The notes: a model not told the origin generated them from the letters alone. Numbered from the stretch's first letter, positions 7,275-16,951 are shown. The stretch: 27,259 nt of DNA from Owenweeksia sp. TMED14 (GCA_002167805.1 NHBT01000029.1:18964-46222), one strand, 5' to 3'. Numbers and translations are program-made.

Positions 7275-8075
7275 ATGCCTGCCAATTTTAAACTAAACCG
7301 AAATAATAAAATATATTTCGCGAGTGATTTACATTTAGGAGCTTATGAAATAAGGGATTCTCATGAAAAAGAACGCAAATTTTGTAATTGGCTAAATAAA
7401 ATATCTATTGACGCTCAAGCGATATACATTGTTGGGGATCTTTTTGATTTTTGGTTTGAGTATAAGAAGGTAGTTCCAAAAGGGTTTACTAGGGTTTTGG
7501 GGAAGTTAGCAGAAATGTCAGATCAAGGAATCAAGATTTATTTTTTACCAGGTAATCATGATTTGTGGGTTAAAGATTATTTAGTTCGTGAAGTGGGTTT
7601 TGAGATTATTCATGGCCCTGCAATTCACTCTTGGAACGGTCATAAGTTTTATATTGCTCATGGTGATGGATTGGGCCCTGGAGATAGTAGCTATAAATTT
7701 TTAAAGAGGATTTTTCTTTTCAAAACCTTTCACTGGGCATTCAGAATTTTGCACCCAGATCTTGGAGTCAAATTGGCATCATGGCTATCCAAAAGTTCAC
7801 GCTTGCGTTCTGGCGAAAAGGACCTGATAGAACTACCCAAAGAAAAGGAGCCACTTTTTCAATTCGCAATTCAGGAGTCAGATAAAATAGATATTGATAC
7901 ATGGATTTTTGGACATCGCCATTTACCTATGACAGAAAAACTTCCGAATGGAAAGAATTTTATAAATCTAGGTGATTGGATATATCACTTTACTTGGGCA
8001 TCATTCTCTGAAAAAACAGGAACAATTCTAAGGAGCGAAAACGAATATGAACAGAAAGGGTTAGGTAAAAATTGA
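7275..8075 (+). CDS. lpxH: UDP-2,3-diacylglucosamine diphosphatase (LpxH-like)
   Basis: 266 residues. The complete calcineurin-like metallophosphoesterase set is present: SDLHLG (Asp18, His20), GDLFDFW (Asp55), GNHD (Asn94, His95), HGDG (His129) and GHRH (214-216). The spacing and the FDFWFEY segment match LpxH rather than general phosphoesterases. LpxH cleaves UDP-2,3-diacylglucosamine to lipid X and UMP on the cytoplasmic face of the inner membrane, the fourth step of lipid A synthesis. The basic, hydrophobic stretch FKTFHWAFRILHPDLGVKLA (about 150-169) fits the membrane-associating cap of LpxH. No other lpx gene is nearby. Confidence 0.9.
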   Translation: MPANFKLNRNNKIYFASDLHLGAYEIRDSHEKERKFCNWLNKISIDAQAIYIVGDLFDFWFEYKKVVPKGFTRVLGKLAEMSDQGIKIYFLPGNHDLWVKDYLVREVGFEIIHGPAIHSWNGHKFYIAHGDGLGPGDSSYKFLKRIFLFKTFHWAFRILHPDLGVKLASWLSKSSRLRSGEKDLIELPKEKEPLFQFAIQESDKIDIDTWIFGHRHLPMTEKLPNGKNFINLGDWIYHFTWASFSEKTGTILRSENEYEQKGLGKN

Positions 8076-8092
8076 TTATGTAAAATCAATTT
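8069..8092. terminator. AT-rich hairpin between lpxH and superoxide dismutase genes
   Basis: AAATTGATT (8069-8077) and AATCAATTT (8084-8092) are perfect 9-base arms around a 6-base loop. The hairpin overlaps the lpxH stop codon and ends two bases before the convergent sod stop, so it could serve both genes. With one G-C pair per arm it is weak. Confidence 0.5.
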
Positions 8093-8093
8093 A

Positions 8094-8696
8094 TTATTTA
8101 CTCTCTTCAAATCTTCTTTCCACCTCATCCCAATTAACAACTTCAAAGAAAGCATTAATATAGTCAGGTCTTCGGTTTTGATATTTCAAATAATAGGCAT
8201 GTTCCCAGACATCTAACCCCAAGATAGGGACACCTCCACATCCAACATTTGGCATAAGAGGATTATCTTGATTAGCAGTACTACAAACTTCTAATTTTCC
8301 ACCTGGATGGACACAAAGCCAAGCCCACCCTGAGCCAAATCTAGTTGCAGCAGCTTTTGAGAATTCTTCTTTGAACCCATCTAAGGAGCCAAATGTATTA
8401 TTAATGGCTGAAGCCATTTCCCCAGACGGCTTACCACCGCCATTTGGGCTTAATATTGTCCAGAATAATGAGTGATTAAAATGTCCTCCCCCGTTGTTTC
8501 TTATTGCCGGAGTATCTGTATTTTCTTTTATCAATTCTTCTATGGTTTTTTCAGATAAGTCTCCACCTTCTAGGGCAGCATTTACCTTATTAATGTATGC
8601 TTGGTGGTGCTTAGAATGATGAATTTCCATTGTTAATGCGTCTATATGTGGCTCAAGCGCACTGTAGGCAAAAGGAAGATTTGGAAGCGTAAACAT
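8094..8696 (-). CDS. sodA: Superoxide dismutase, Mn-type by sequence
   Basis: 200 residues from the ATG at 8696. An in-frame start at 8744 would add [16 protein letters not shown], which is absent from the family, so the shorter form is chosen; its first residues ([18 protein letters not shown]) match the standard Fe/Mn-SOD start. The metal ligands are His26 (IHHSKHH), the His in [10 protein letters not shown], and Asp and His in [31 protein letters not shown] and the Gln in TANQDNPLM are the features that usually mark Mn over Fe enzymes; metal choice still needs assay. It converts superoxide to peroxide and oxygen. No signal peptide is seen, so it is cytoplasmic. TACCTTTA (8735-8728, minus) is a one-mismatch -7 box. 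Confidence 0.95.
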   Translation of the reverse strand: MFTLPNLPFAYSALEPHIDALTMEIHHSKHHQAYINKVNAALEGGDLSEKTIEELIKENTDTPAIRNNGGGHFNHSLFWTILSPNGGGKPSGEMASAINNTFGSLDGFKEEFSKAAATRFGSGWAWLCVHPGGKLEVCSTANQDNPLMPNVGCGGVPILGLDVWEHAYYLKYQNRRPDYINAFFEVVNWDEVERRFEESK

Positions 8697-8769
8697 TTTA
8701 ATATAATTTTTTAAGATTATTGTTTTATAAAGGTACAAAACCATCAGTTAGCATGGCTATCTTTAAGGG

Positions 8770-11700
8770 ATGGGGGGGCTACAAATTCGTAAAGAACCAA
8801 TTTCAATTTTTAGCGCAAGCGCTGGAGCTGGAAAAACTTTTAGACTTGTAGCAGAATACCTTTCGGTAGCTCTTTGTAATGTTAATGAACCACATAAATT
8901 TCGTGAAATTTTGGCTTTAACATTTACAAACAAGGCTGCGAATGAAATGAAACAGAAAATACTTGAAGCCCTAAAAGAGTTTTCAAATAAAGATAGATCA
9001 GGTAAATCCAAAGGAATTGGAGAAACAGTTTGTTCTATTTTAAATATTTCGACTTCAGAGTTAGAGTATAGGTCTCGCTTGGTTATTGAGGAGATGCTTC
9101 ATGATTATGGTTCGATAGCAATAGGAACAATAGATCAATTCACACACCGGTTGGTAAGAACTTTCTCATTGGAACTGGGACTTCCCGGAAGATTTGATGT
9201 TGAAATCGAAAGTGATCTTATTTTAGAAACAGCAATATATAATTTGATTCAGGATGTTGGGCTGAATCATTCTTTAAGTGAATTATTAGTTGATTTTGCA
9301 AAGTCAAATGTCGAGAATGAAAAAAACACAGACATATTTCCGGCCTTGTTAAAAATATCATATCAATTAACCAAAGAAACCGCCATTGATCCGATGAAAA
9401 GCATGGAGGAATGGTCATTGGATAAGCATCTATCGTTTCAAAAGATACTCACCTCTCTGGAGAGAAGTTATATTAAAATCGCAAGAGAGCATTCAAACGA
9501 AATAATTAAGCTTTTAAAACAAATCCCCAATGAAAAAATGTATCATAATGATTGGTGGGAAAGTATTATCAAACGCTTAAAATTAAAAGATCCTTTAGGT
9601 TGGGCCCCAAGCAAGAGTTTAAGTGCTATTGGAAAAAATCCAGACCGGTTGCTTAAAAAAGAATATCTATCAGAAAAAAAGGAATATTCAATTCTTATTG
9701 GCCAAATTATAGAGCAACTAAATCAAGTTTCGTTGCTGGCCGCAAAAGCTATTTTATTAGATGAAGTCAGAAAAAATGATAGATCTTCATCAGTATTGAC
9801 AGAGATATCAAAAAAATTAGAATTGATATTTGATCAATTAAATATTCAACCAATTTGGAAGTTCAATGGTTTGATTAATGACGAGATAAACAAGGCGCCT
9901 GCATCATATATTTTTGAAAGAATCGGTGATAGATATAAACATTTTTTCATAGATGAAGCTCAAGATACTTCTGAATTACAATGGGAAAACTTATGGCCCC
10001 TTTTAGAAAATTCGACATCAGATCAAACCCTGGGTGGAACTGTAATGATTGTGGGAGATGCTAAGCAATCAATATATCGTTGGAGAGGGTCTCGTGCCGA
10101 AAAATTTTTAAGCTTAATGGAGCATTGCGGGAGAAATGACTCACCTAGCTTGAACTTGCCCTCTTTGAAAGGTCGAACTGAGCATATTCGCTTGAATGAA
10201 AATTGGCGAAGCGCTAAGAGTATTGTAGAGTTTAACAATGATCTTTTTTCATCCATTTTAGAGGCTAAGGATTTTTCAAATGATCTCTACAAAAACACAT
10301 ACAAAGACTCTACACAAATCCCGAGGCGTTTAAAAGAAGGTCGAATTCATTTAAGACTTCTAGAAAATGATCATTCAATTATTGAACTAAATGCATTAGA
10401 TATGCTGGTTAAAGATATTAGATCAGCTCAAGATCGGGAATGGTGCTTAAGTGACATGGCAATTTTGGTAAGAACAAAAAAACAAGGCATGGAAGTAGCT
10501 AATCATTTAGCTAAGGAGTCGATTAACATAATCTCTCCAGAGCTTCTTTCTCTCGCTTCTTCAAGGTATGTTTTGACAATGGTTTCATTAATGGAATGGA
10601 TGATTTATCCAGATGAAAAATCTCGACAATGGGAATTGATTTTGAGATTATTTGAGGCAGGTATTTGGAAAGCAAACGAGGATGAGCTTCATTATCAAGG
10701 GCAAATCATATCAGATAATCATCCAGATAACTTTAAACAATTAATTAAAGAAATTCTCCCAAATTTTCACATGAAAATAGCATCTCAGCTCAATTTATAT
10801 GAACTCGCAGAGTACATGCTAAGGGCAATTGGAGTTGCAAAAAAAGCAGATCCGTTTATTATTTCCTTTTTGGATAAAACACATGAATTCTCCTTTAAAA
10901 AAGGAAACTACTTGCAAGAATTTTTGATAGAATTTAAAAAGAAGAAAAAAGATTGGAGTATATCTTCTCCTGATATAGTAGATGCAATAAATGTCATGAC
11001 GATTCATAAATCAAAAGGTTTAGAATTTCCTATTGTATTCGTTCCATTTGTTTCTTTCCCTTCAAAAAATGATGAAAAGAATTGGTTTGAATTAAATTAT
11101 AATTCTGTTTTTGAGTTAAATTCTGAACATCCACCAAGAACTTTACTTTCTCTTAAGTCTTTTAAAGGAAGGGCTCAACCCTTAAAAGCTTCAATTAGCC
11201 AAATTTATCCAGACTATGTGAATAGATCCTCTGAATCACAAGATGAGCAAATTTTTGATGATATAAATCTATTATATGTTGCTTTTACCAGGCCTCAAGA
11301 AAGTCTAACAATATACTTAGACAAATCAGTTTATGGTAAAATGATATTTAATGAGCTCTCTAGAAAATATGAGTTTATAAATGGAGAGTTAATTATTGGC
11401 AATTATCGATCTACAGAAATAGGAACAAATGAAAAGGGAGAAGATTCGTTTTTTGTAAAATTGAATAAGTGCTTTTCTTCAGATTGGACGGAAACGGTAA
11501 AAATATTTTCTAATTCTCAATCTGGACGAGAGCAACGTATGGGAAACTCTATACATCGTGTTCTAGAGAGGGTACGTGTGCCAGGGGATATGCCAAAGGC
11601 AATGGATATGGCGAATCAGGAATTTCAATGGTCAAAAGAGGAGTATAATTTTATTTCTAAAAAAATAAATTCAGTTTTAGATGATTCAAGGTTAAGTATG

Positions 11701-11952
11701 CTTTTTAATGCTGAAGAGATTTATTCTGAGAGGCCATTAATTGTTCCTGGCCAAGGAATTTATCGCCCAGACCGTTTAGTTAAGTGTAAAAATGGGTCGT
11801 GGGTTGTTGTTGATTATAAAACAGGAGAACAAAAGAAGGAACATCAAAAGAAAATTAATAATTATGCCATAGGGATAGGGTCAGTAATTGGTGTACAGCC
11901 ACAAACAATACTGCTTTATATTGGTGATAAAATCGTAATACATGAAAACTAA
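8770..11952 (+). CDS. UvrD/RecB-type helicase with C-terminal PD-(D/E)XK nuclease (AddA/RecB-like)
   Basis: 1060 residues. The superfamily 1A helicase motifs appear in order: Walker A SASAGAGKT (15-23), motif Ia LTFTNKAANEMKQKI, Walker B DEAQD (395-399), motif III GDAKQSIYRWRGS, motif IV LNENWRS, motif V MTIHKSKGLEFP and motif VI LLYVAFTRPQE. The C-terminus is a RecB-type nuclease: GNSIHRVLER, then PD with Asp1001, VDYKTGE with Asp1015 and Lys1017, then KKINNYA. This is the layout of AddA/RecB, which resects double-strand breaks for RecA loading. An AddB or RecC partner is not in the window. The 3' end overlaps kbl by 11 bases. Confidence 0.92.
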   Translation: MGGLQIRKEPISIFSASAGAGKTFRLVAEYLSVALCNVNEPHKFREILALTFTNKAANEMKQKILEALKEFSNKDRSGKSKGIGETVCSILNISTSELEYRSRLVIEEMLHDYGSIAIGTIDQFTHRLVRTFSLELGLPGRFDVEIESDLILETAIYNLIQDVGLNHSLSELLVDFAKSNVENEKNTDIFPALLKISYQLTKETAIDPMKSMEEWSLDKHLSFQKILTSLERSYIKIAREHSNEIIKLLKQIPNEKMYHNDWWESIIKRLKLKDPLGWAPSKSLSAIGKNPDRLLKKEYLSEKKEYSILIGQIIEQLNQVSLLAAKAILLDEVRKNDRSSSVLTEISKKLELIFDQLNIQPIWKFNGLINDEINKAPASYIFERIGDRYKHFFIDEAQDTSELQWENLWPLLENSTSDQTLGGTVMIVGDAKQSIYRWRGSRAEKFLSLMEHCGRNDSPSLNLPSLKGRTEHIRLNENWRSAKSIVEFNNDLFSSILEAKDFSNDLYKNTYKDSTQIPRRLKEGRIHLRLLENDHSIIELNALDMLVKDIRSAQDREWCLSDMAILVRTKKQGMEVANHLAKESINIISPELLSLASSRYVLTMVSLMEWMIYPDEKSRQWELILRLFEAGIWKANEDELHYQGQIISDNHPDNFKQLIKEILPNFHMKIASQLNLYELAEYMLRAIGVAKKADPFIISFLDKTHEFSFKKGNYLQEFLIEFKKKKKDWSISSPDIVDAINVMTIHKSKGLEFPIVFVPFVSFPSKNDEKNWFELNYNSVFELNSEHPPRTLLSLKSFKGRAQPLKASISQIYPDYVNRSSESQDEQIFDDINLLYVAFTRPQESLTIYLDKSVYGKMIFNELSRKYEFINGELIIGNYRSTEIGTNEKGEDSFFVKLNKCFSSDWTETVKIFSNSQSGREQRMGNSIHRVLERVRVPGDMPKAMDMANQEFQWSKEEYNFISKKINSVLDDSRLSMLFNAEEIYSERPLIVPGQGIYRPDRLVKCKNGSWVVVDYKTGEQKKEHQKKINNYAIGIGSVIGVQPQTILLYIGDKIVIHEN

Positions 11953-13141
11953 GGAAGAATTTTATTTAGAGCTTCAGGAAGAGCTTGATCAGTTGAGAGC
12001 TGAAGGCCTTTTTAAAACGGAAAGGGTAATTTCATCTTCTCAAGGATCAAAAATTGAATTAAATGATGGTAATAAAGTTTTAAACTTTTGCTCTAACAAT
12101 TATCTCGGTTTAAGCAGTCATTCGACCTTGCTAAATGCCGCAAAAAATGCCCTAAATTCTCATGGTTTTGGGATGAGTTCAGTACGATTTATTTGCGGAA
12201 CTCAAGACATTCATAGGGATCTTGAATTAAAATTAGCAGAATTTTTACACACTGAGGATACAATTTTATATGCTGCAGCTTTTGATGCCAATGGAGGTGT
12301 TTTTGAACCGCTACTTGGAAAAAACGATGCTATTATTAGTGATAGTTTAAATCATGCTTCTATAATTGATGGTATAAGGTTGTGTAAGTCTATGCGTTTT
12401 AGGTATAAAAATAACGATATGCTAGATTTAGAAAATCAACTGATTGAAGCGGATAAATCTGGTGCAGAGACAAAACTAATAGTAACTGATGGAGTTTTTT
12501 CTATGGATGGTTATGTTGCTCAGTTAGATAAAATTTGTGATTTGGCAGAAAAATACAATTCTTTAGTTTTAGTTGATGAATGTCACGCTACTGGGTTGAT
12601 CGGCAAAACAGGTCGAGGGACTATAGAATTAAAGAATGTTTTGGGAAGGGTAGATATAATTACGGGAACTTTGGGCAAGGCACTCGGAGGAGCTATGGGT
12701 GGTTTCACCACTGGAAGAAAGGAGCTTATTCAAATATTAAGACAAAAATCAAGACCCTACTTATTTAGTAATTCTCTTGCGCCATCAATTGTTGGTGCTT
12801 CGATTGCAGTTTTAGATTTATTGAGTAAGTCTACTTCATTAAGAGATAAGCTTCATAAAAATATAACTTATTTTAAGGAAAGAATTAAGACTGCGGGTTT
12901 CAAAATTAAAGATGGAGACTCGGCTATTGTTCCAGTAATGCTTTATGAAGCTGAGTTATCGCAAAAATTTGCAGAAGAGCTTCTTAAAAAAGGCATTTAC
13001 GTAATAGGGTTCTTCTACCCAGTAGTGCCTAAAGGCCAGGCCCGAATTAGGGTTCAACTGAGTGCTGAGCATGAGCGGGAGGATATAGACTTATGTATTA
13101 ACGCCTTTATTGAAGTTGGAAAAAAACTAAATGTTATTTAA
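11942..13141 (+). CDS. kbl: Glycine C-acetyltransferase (2-amino-3-ketobutyrate CoA ligase)
   Basis: 399 residues, the normal length for the alpha-oxoamine synthase family. It shows NFCSNNYLGLSSH near the N-terminus, SVRFICGTQDIH, VDECHATGLIGKTGRGT, and TGTLGKALGGA with the PLP-binding Lys246. The C-terminal SNSLAPSIVGASI and VVPKGQARIRVQLSAEH are close to E. coli Kbl, which favours Kbl over BioF. It cleaves 2-amino-3-oxobutyrate with CoA to glycine and acetyl-CoA, in threonine breakdown. No threonine dehydrogenase (tdh) gene is adjacent. The ATG lies inside the end of the nuclease gene (11-base overlap), so translation may be coupled. Confidence 0.92.
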   Translation: MKTKEEFYLELQEELDQLRAEGLFKTERVISSSQGSKIELNDGNKVLNFCSNNYLGLSSHSTLLNAAKNALNSHGFGMSSVRFICGTQDIHRDLELKLAEFLHTEDTILYAAAFDANGGVFEPLLGKNDAIISDSLNHASIIDGIRLCKSMRFRYKNNDMLDLENQLIEADKSGAETKLIVTDGVFSMDGYVAQLDKICDLAEKYNSLVLVDECHATGLIGKTGRGTIELKNVLGRVDIITGTLGKALGGAMGGFTTGRKELIQILRQKSRPYLFSNSLAPSIVGASIAVLDLLSKSTSLRDKLHKNITYFKERIKTAGFKIKDGDSAIVPVMLYEAELSQKFAEELLKKGIYVIGFFYPVVPKGQARIRVQLSAEHEREDIDLCINAFIEVGKKLNVI

Positions 13142-14515
13142 TTATGCTTTAGTAAATACTCTAAAATCATTTGGTCCCAAGGTCAGCGTACCATTTTTTT
13201 TCAAGGTTATGTTATCTCCTGTAAACCAATTCTTAAATTTTCCTTTGACAGAATTTTTGTAATTAATTTCTATTTGCTCATCACTGAAATTGATAAAAAC
13301 AACAACCTTATTGCTCCCTTTCGATCTATAAAAAGCATAAACGGAGTTGTTTTCAACTAAAATTCGGTCTTGCGTGCCCCCCCAATTACCATTAGCAAGA
13401 GAATTTTGGCTTCTTTTCAGGCTTAGGGCTTTTGAGTAAAATTTTTCCTGAGATGGAGTCTCCCAACTGATTGTATCTCTTGAAAAAAACCTTAAACTTT
13501 TATCTAGTCCAACTTCTTGACCCGAGTACATTAGAGGCATGCTATTTAACATTGTACAACACAGTATAAATGCTGGATGTGCATTATCTCCAATTCTGCT
13601 CTTTACCGTTCCATTCCAAGAATTTTCATCATGGTTATCAATGAAATACATTCGATATCCATCTTGAGGAAAAGAAGTCCTTTGCTTTTCAAGATAGTCA
13701 TCTAATAATTTTACACTTTCCATATCCCCTGCAACCTTGTTTAAAAGATGATGAAACTCCCAACCATAGGTCATGTCAAAGCCAGAATTGTGTAAAGGGA
13801 GATGTTCGGATTCAGCCAGCATAAAGAGTTCTTTTTTAACACCTCTTAGAAATAAAATGGTCTCTTCCCAAAATTCATCAGATTGTCCCCCTGCCATATC
13901 ACATCGGAAACCGTCAATATCAAATTCTTCAAGCCACCAGAGCATTTCTTGCCTCATTTCTTCTTGCATAGCGGGGTTGTCATAATCAAGCTCTGCAACA
14001 TCGGTCCAATCTGTTGGATTATTATGATCATCGAGCCCATTTGATATGATTCCTGTTTGTGGATCTCTAAAATAAAAATCAGGAGACTCGCTCATCCAGT
14101 GGTGATCCCACGATGTGTGGTTAGGTACCCAGTCTAGAATTACTCGTATTCCAAGATTATGAGAAGTTTTGACTAATTCCAAAAAGTCTTCCTTTGATCC
14201 AAATTCAGGGTTTATGGCAGAATAATCACTGATGGAATAATATGATCCCAAAATTCCTTTTCGCTTTATTTTTCCGATAGGCTGAATTGGCATGAGCCAC
14301 AGTATATCTACCCCCAATTCTTTTAATCTTGGAAGATGTTTTTCAAAGGCATTAAATGTTCCTTCCGGAGTGTATTGTCTTATGTTAACTTCATAAATAT
14401 TGGAATGCTTGGACCATTCAGGATGAAAGGGGTGGTGGCTAGAGTCATTCACAATAGCAGCTTGATTACAAGCAAATGAGTTTAATACGATTATTAATAA
14501 TGCTATTTTTTTCAT
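13142..14515 (-). CDS. GH13 alpha-amylase-family lipoprotein
   Basis: 457 residues. It begins with a lipoprotein-like signal (MKKIALLIIVLNSFAC, Cys16), so it should act outside the cytoplasm. The GH13 barrel has all conserved regions: DWVPNH (128-133), GFRCDMAGG with nucleophile Asp206, LAESEH with probable acid/base Glu235, and IDNHDENS with Asp296. A short C-terminal beta domain follows from about residue 375. No carbohydrate-binding module is visible. It likely cleaves alpha-1,4-glucans or maltooligosaccharides; product size cannot be told. It is the last gene of the leftward maltose operon, 12 bases after the larger GH13 gene, and its stop directly abuts the kbl stop. Confidence 0.9.
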   Translation of the reverse strand: MKKIALLIIVLNSFACNQAAIVNDSSHHPFHPEWSKHSNIYEVNIRQYTPEGTFNAFEKHLPRLKELGVDILWLMPIQPIGKIKRKGILGSYYSISDYSAINPEFGSKEDFLELVKTSHNLGIRVILDWVPNHTSWDHHWMSESPDFYFRDPQTGIISNGLDDHNNPTDWTDVAELDYDNPAMQEEMRQEMLWWLEEFDIDGFRCDMAGGQSDEFWEETILFLRGVKKELFMLAESEHLPLHNSGFDMTYGWEFHHLLNKVAGDMESVKLLDDYLEKQRTSFPQDGYRMYFIDNHDENSWNGTVKSRIGDNAHPAFILCCTMLNSMPLMYSGQEVGLDKSLRFFSRDTISWETPSQEKFYSKALSLKRSQNSLANGNWGGTQDRILVENNSVYAFYRSKGSNKVVVFINFSDEQIEINYKNSVKGKFKNWFTGDNITLKKNGTLTLGPNDFRVFTKA

Positions 14516-14527
14516 TGAGATTGAATT

Positions 14528-16909
14528 CTAGGTTAAAAGATAAACGAAGCCAAAGGCAGGAACCGTTACTTGGCTAATGCCTAAATTACCATTACCAGCA
14601 ATTACTCGGGCTTTGGAATCTATTTTTATTGTGAAAGGCAAATTACTGTTGTTCAAAATAATATCAATATGTTCATTTAAATAGCTTCTTTTGATATTAA
14701 TTACGCTTTTATTTAGACTTATAATTTCTGTATTGCCATAGTTTAAAGCCATATGTTTTCTTCTTGCCTGAACAATTTGACGAACTAAAATTTTAAGATT
14801 CATCTCTTCAGGGCTGTATCCGTCAAATTTCATCATTCTTCGGTTATCGGGATCGTTTGCTCCAGGCATTCCAAACTCATCGCCATAGTAAATTATGGGG
14901 ACACCAGGAATAGCATGATTAAATGCATGGAGTAAAGCAAGTTTAGAATAAGCGTATGGGGTAGTTTTAGTTCCAATTTGTCTCACATACCCAGCTAATT
15001 TCGTGTCTTCATTGGGACTCACCTCTTTACTAGCCAATGAAATAAATCGTGGCTTGTCTTGATTTCCAGAAATATTACCCATCAGGTGATGATATCCATA
15101 TTTGTTCAGACTATTGATCAGTGTCTCTTTTAATTTTTCAGAGTCGTTATCAAAGCCTGCAAAAAAATTTACAGCGGCGTCATAAAGATTAAAGTCAAAT
15201 TGTGCATCGAGAAGCCCAGGTCCTAAATAACTAGATATTAGATCAGGACTTCCATAGGTCTCGCCAATTTGAAATACTCTTTTATTTTTTTTCTTGCTTA
15301 TCTGATTTTTAATTTTTTTTGATAAAGTTCTCCAAAACAAGATGTCAACATGCTTTGTTGCATCATGCCTAAATCCGTCAAAGCCATAGTCTTTTAGCCA
15401 AATAATGGCTGAGTCTGTCATCGGATTAACAACATCTGGCCTTCTTAAATCGAGCGTAGGCAAATGGTTGTCAAACCAAGTTGTTAAGCGATGAGAGTCC
15501 CACTTTTCTGTATTTGTACTTCCGTCTTTAAAGTATAATTCTGTTGCCCAATCAGGGTTATTCTTAAATACAGGATGTTCAAGGTGTACATGATTTGCAA
15601 CATAGTCAAGTAAAACATTTAAATCTCGACTATGAGCCGTTTCGATTAAATTTGAAATAGATTCTTTAGAGGCCAGGCGATTATCGGGAAGGGTAGAGCT
15701 AATTGGCCAATACCCATGATAACCTGAAAACTTTGTCTTAACTCCCCCTTTATCCCATAAACCCCAAGCGCCTTTTGGGTTTTTGGTTATTGGAGATAGC
15801 CAAACGGTATTAAAACCAAAGTCTTCAAAATAATCATTGTCAATCATTTTATTTATTCCCTCCAAGTCTCCCCCTAAATAATCAGCTAAAGGCAAAACAT
15901 CATTTTGCTTTAATGGCATATCATTTGAAAAATTTCCATTTGCAAACCTGTCTACCATAAGGAAATACAAAGTAGCAGCTTCCCAATCTTGTCGATTGAG
16001 CTCATTAACAGATTTAATAACATCATCTTGACTAAAAGGGATAAGCAAATCATTACTAATTTGACTTCCATTATCTGAGTATATGTGAAGGTGATTTCTG
16101 ACGTTCCAAAGTGATTTTTTGGGAAGTTGAATCCAGAACTTACCATCATTTTGATGTGTAATTAGCTCTTTTGAAATTAATGATGTATTCCAGAATGCGT
16201 AAAGAGTTTGATTCTTTGGAAGACTGTCAATAATAACGCAGGGTTTCGAAAACCCCTTGAAGTTTCGAACGCCAATATCGAAGACCCTTAATGGGTCAGA
16301 CTCTTCTCCAGGTGGATTAACAACTAACTTATGATTATAACTGCCGGAACCATTTTTAACTAGTTGATATGGACTGGTATTATCAATTCTTTCGTTCCCA
16401 TTTACTTGGAATTTAAATTCATAAATTCCCGGGGAAAGGTTTAAGTCATAAGTGAAATCTTGTTTATCTGATGACAAGGAATTATTTTTTGGTCTCATCA
16501 GGTTTGAACCTCGTTTCCAATTATTGAAACTCCCAAAAATATATACTGAATCGCCTGAATTCCCCTTATATTCAATTTGAATAGTCTCAAAATATTTTTG
16601 CTTGATTAAAATGGAGATATCTCTATCGCCGGTATTAAATTTAGCTAAATCTAGAGGCCGACTCATTTTCCCTGTTATTCTGTATATTGAGGAGTCTTTC
16701 TGAAAAGTTGAATACAACCCCTTGGGCCACCTTACGTTTTTTATTCTTGAAATTGAGAAATCATCGATAAAAAACTTACTGGTTTCAGCATTCAGCTCAA
16801 ATGGTCTATATCCAAGGCTATTTCCGTCAACATAGCTATTTTTAGTTTTGCTATTCGAACAAGACAAGGAAATAAAAATGGTGAAAACAATATAAAAGAT
16901 TTTTTTCAT
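14528..16909 (-). CDS. Large GH13 lipoprotein with N-terminal starch-binding-like domain
   Basis: 793 residues, with signal MKKIFYIVFTIFISLSC (Cys17 lipidated). An N-terminal Ig-like/CBM48-type module lies at about 105-200 (YIFGSFNNWK, SPGIYEFKFQVNG), then a linker domain, then the GH13 barrel from about 315. It contains DRFANGNFSND, LGGDLEGI, DYVANH, GFRHDATKHV with nucleophile Asp516, IGETYG with Glu550 and GNQDKPRF with Asp618. The region-IV histidine of the usual NHD is Gln617 here. PIIYYGDEFGMPGANDPDNRR follows. The layout resembles neopullulanase/cyclomaltodextrinase-type enzymes, so alpha-glucan debranching or trimming is likely. It lies 12 bases upstream of the second GH13 gene and 111 bases after the maltose phosphorylase gene. 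Confidence 0.9.
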   Translation of the reverse strand: MKKIFYIVFTIFISLSCSNSKTKNSYVDGNSLGYRPFELNAETSKFFIDDFSISRIKNVRWPKGLYSTFQKDSSIYRITGKMSRPLDLAKFNTGDRDISILIKQKYFETIQIEYKGNSGDSVYIFGSFNNWKRGSNLMRPKNNSLSSDKQDFTYDLNLSPGIYEFKFQVNGNERIDNTSPYQLVKNGSGSYNHKLVVNPPGEESDPLRVFDIGVRNFKGFSKPCVIIDSLPKNQTLYAFWNTSLISKELITHQNDGKFWIQLPKKSLWNVRNHLHIYSDNGSQISNDLLIPFSQDDVIKSVNELNRQDWEAATLYFLMVDRFANGNFSNDMPLKQNDVLPLADYLGGDLEGINKMIDNDYFEDFGFNTVWLSPITKNPKGAWGLWDKGGVKTKFSGYHGYWPISSTLPDNRLASKESISNLIETAHSRDLNVLLDYVANHVHLEHPVFKNNPDWATELYFKDGSTNTEKWDSHRLTTWFDNHLPTLDLRRPDVVNPMTDSAIIWLKDYGFDGFRHDATKHVDILFWRTLSKKIKNQISKKKNKRVFQIGETYGSPDLISSYLGPGLLDAQFDFNLYDAAVNFFAGFDNDSEKLKETLINSLNKYGYHHLMGNISGNQDKPRFISLASKEVSPNEDTKLAGYVRQIGTKTTPYAYSKLALLHAFNHAIPGVPIIYYGDEFGMPGANDPDNRRMMKFDGYSPEEMNLKILVRQIVQARRKHMALNYGNTEIISLNKSVINIKRSYLNEHIDIILNNSNLPFTIKIDSKARVIAGNGNLGISQVTVPAFGFVYLLT

Positions 16910-16951
16910 TTCACTAATGGAGATTTTAATTCGAAGACACTATAAATATCA

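Noticed and set aside
8697..8744. Upstream start of the superoxide dismutase gene
   Set aside because: The 16 added residues are not a recognisable signal peptide, and the ATG at 8696 gives the standard N-terminus.
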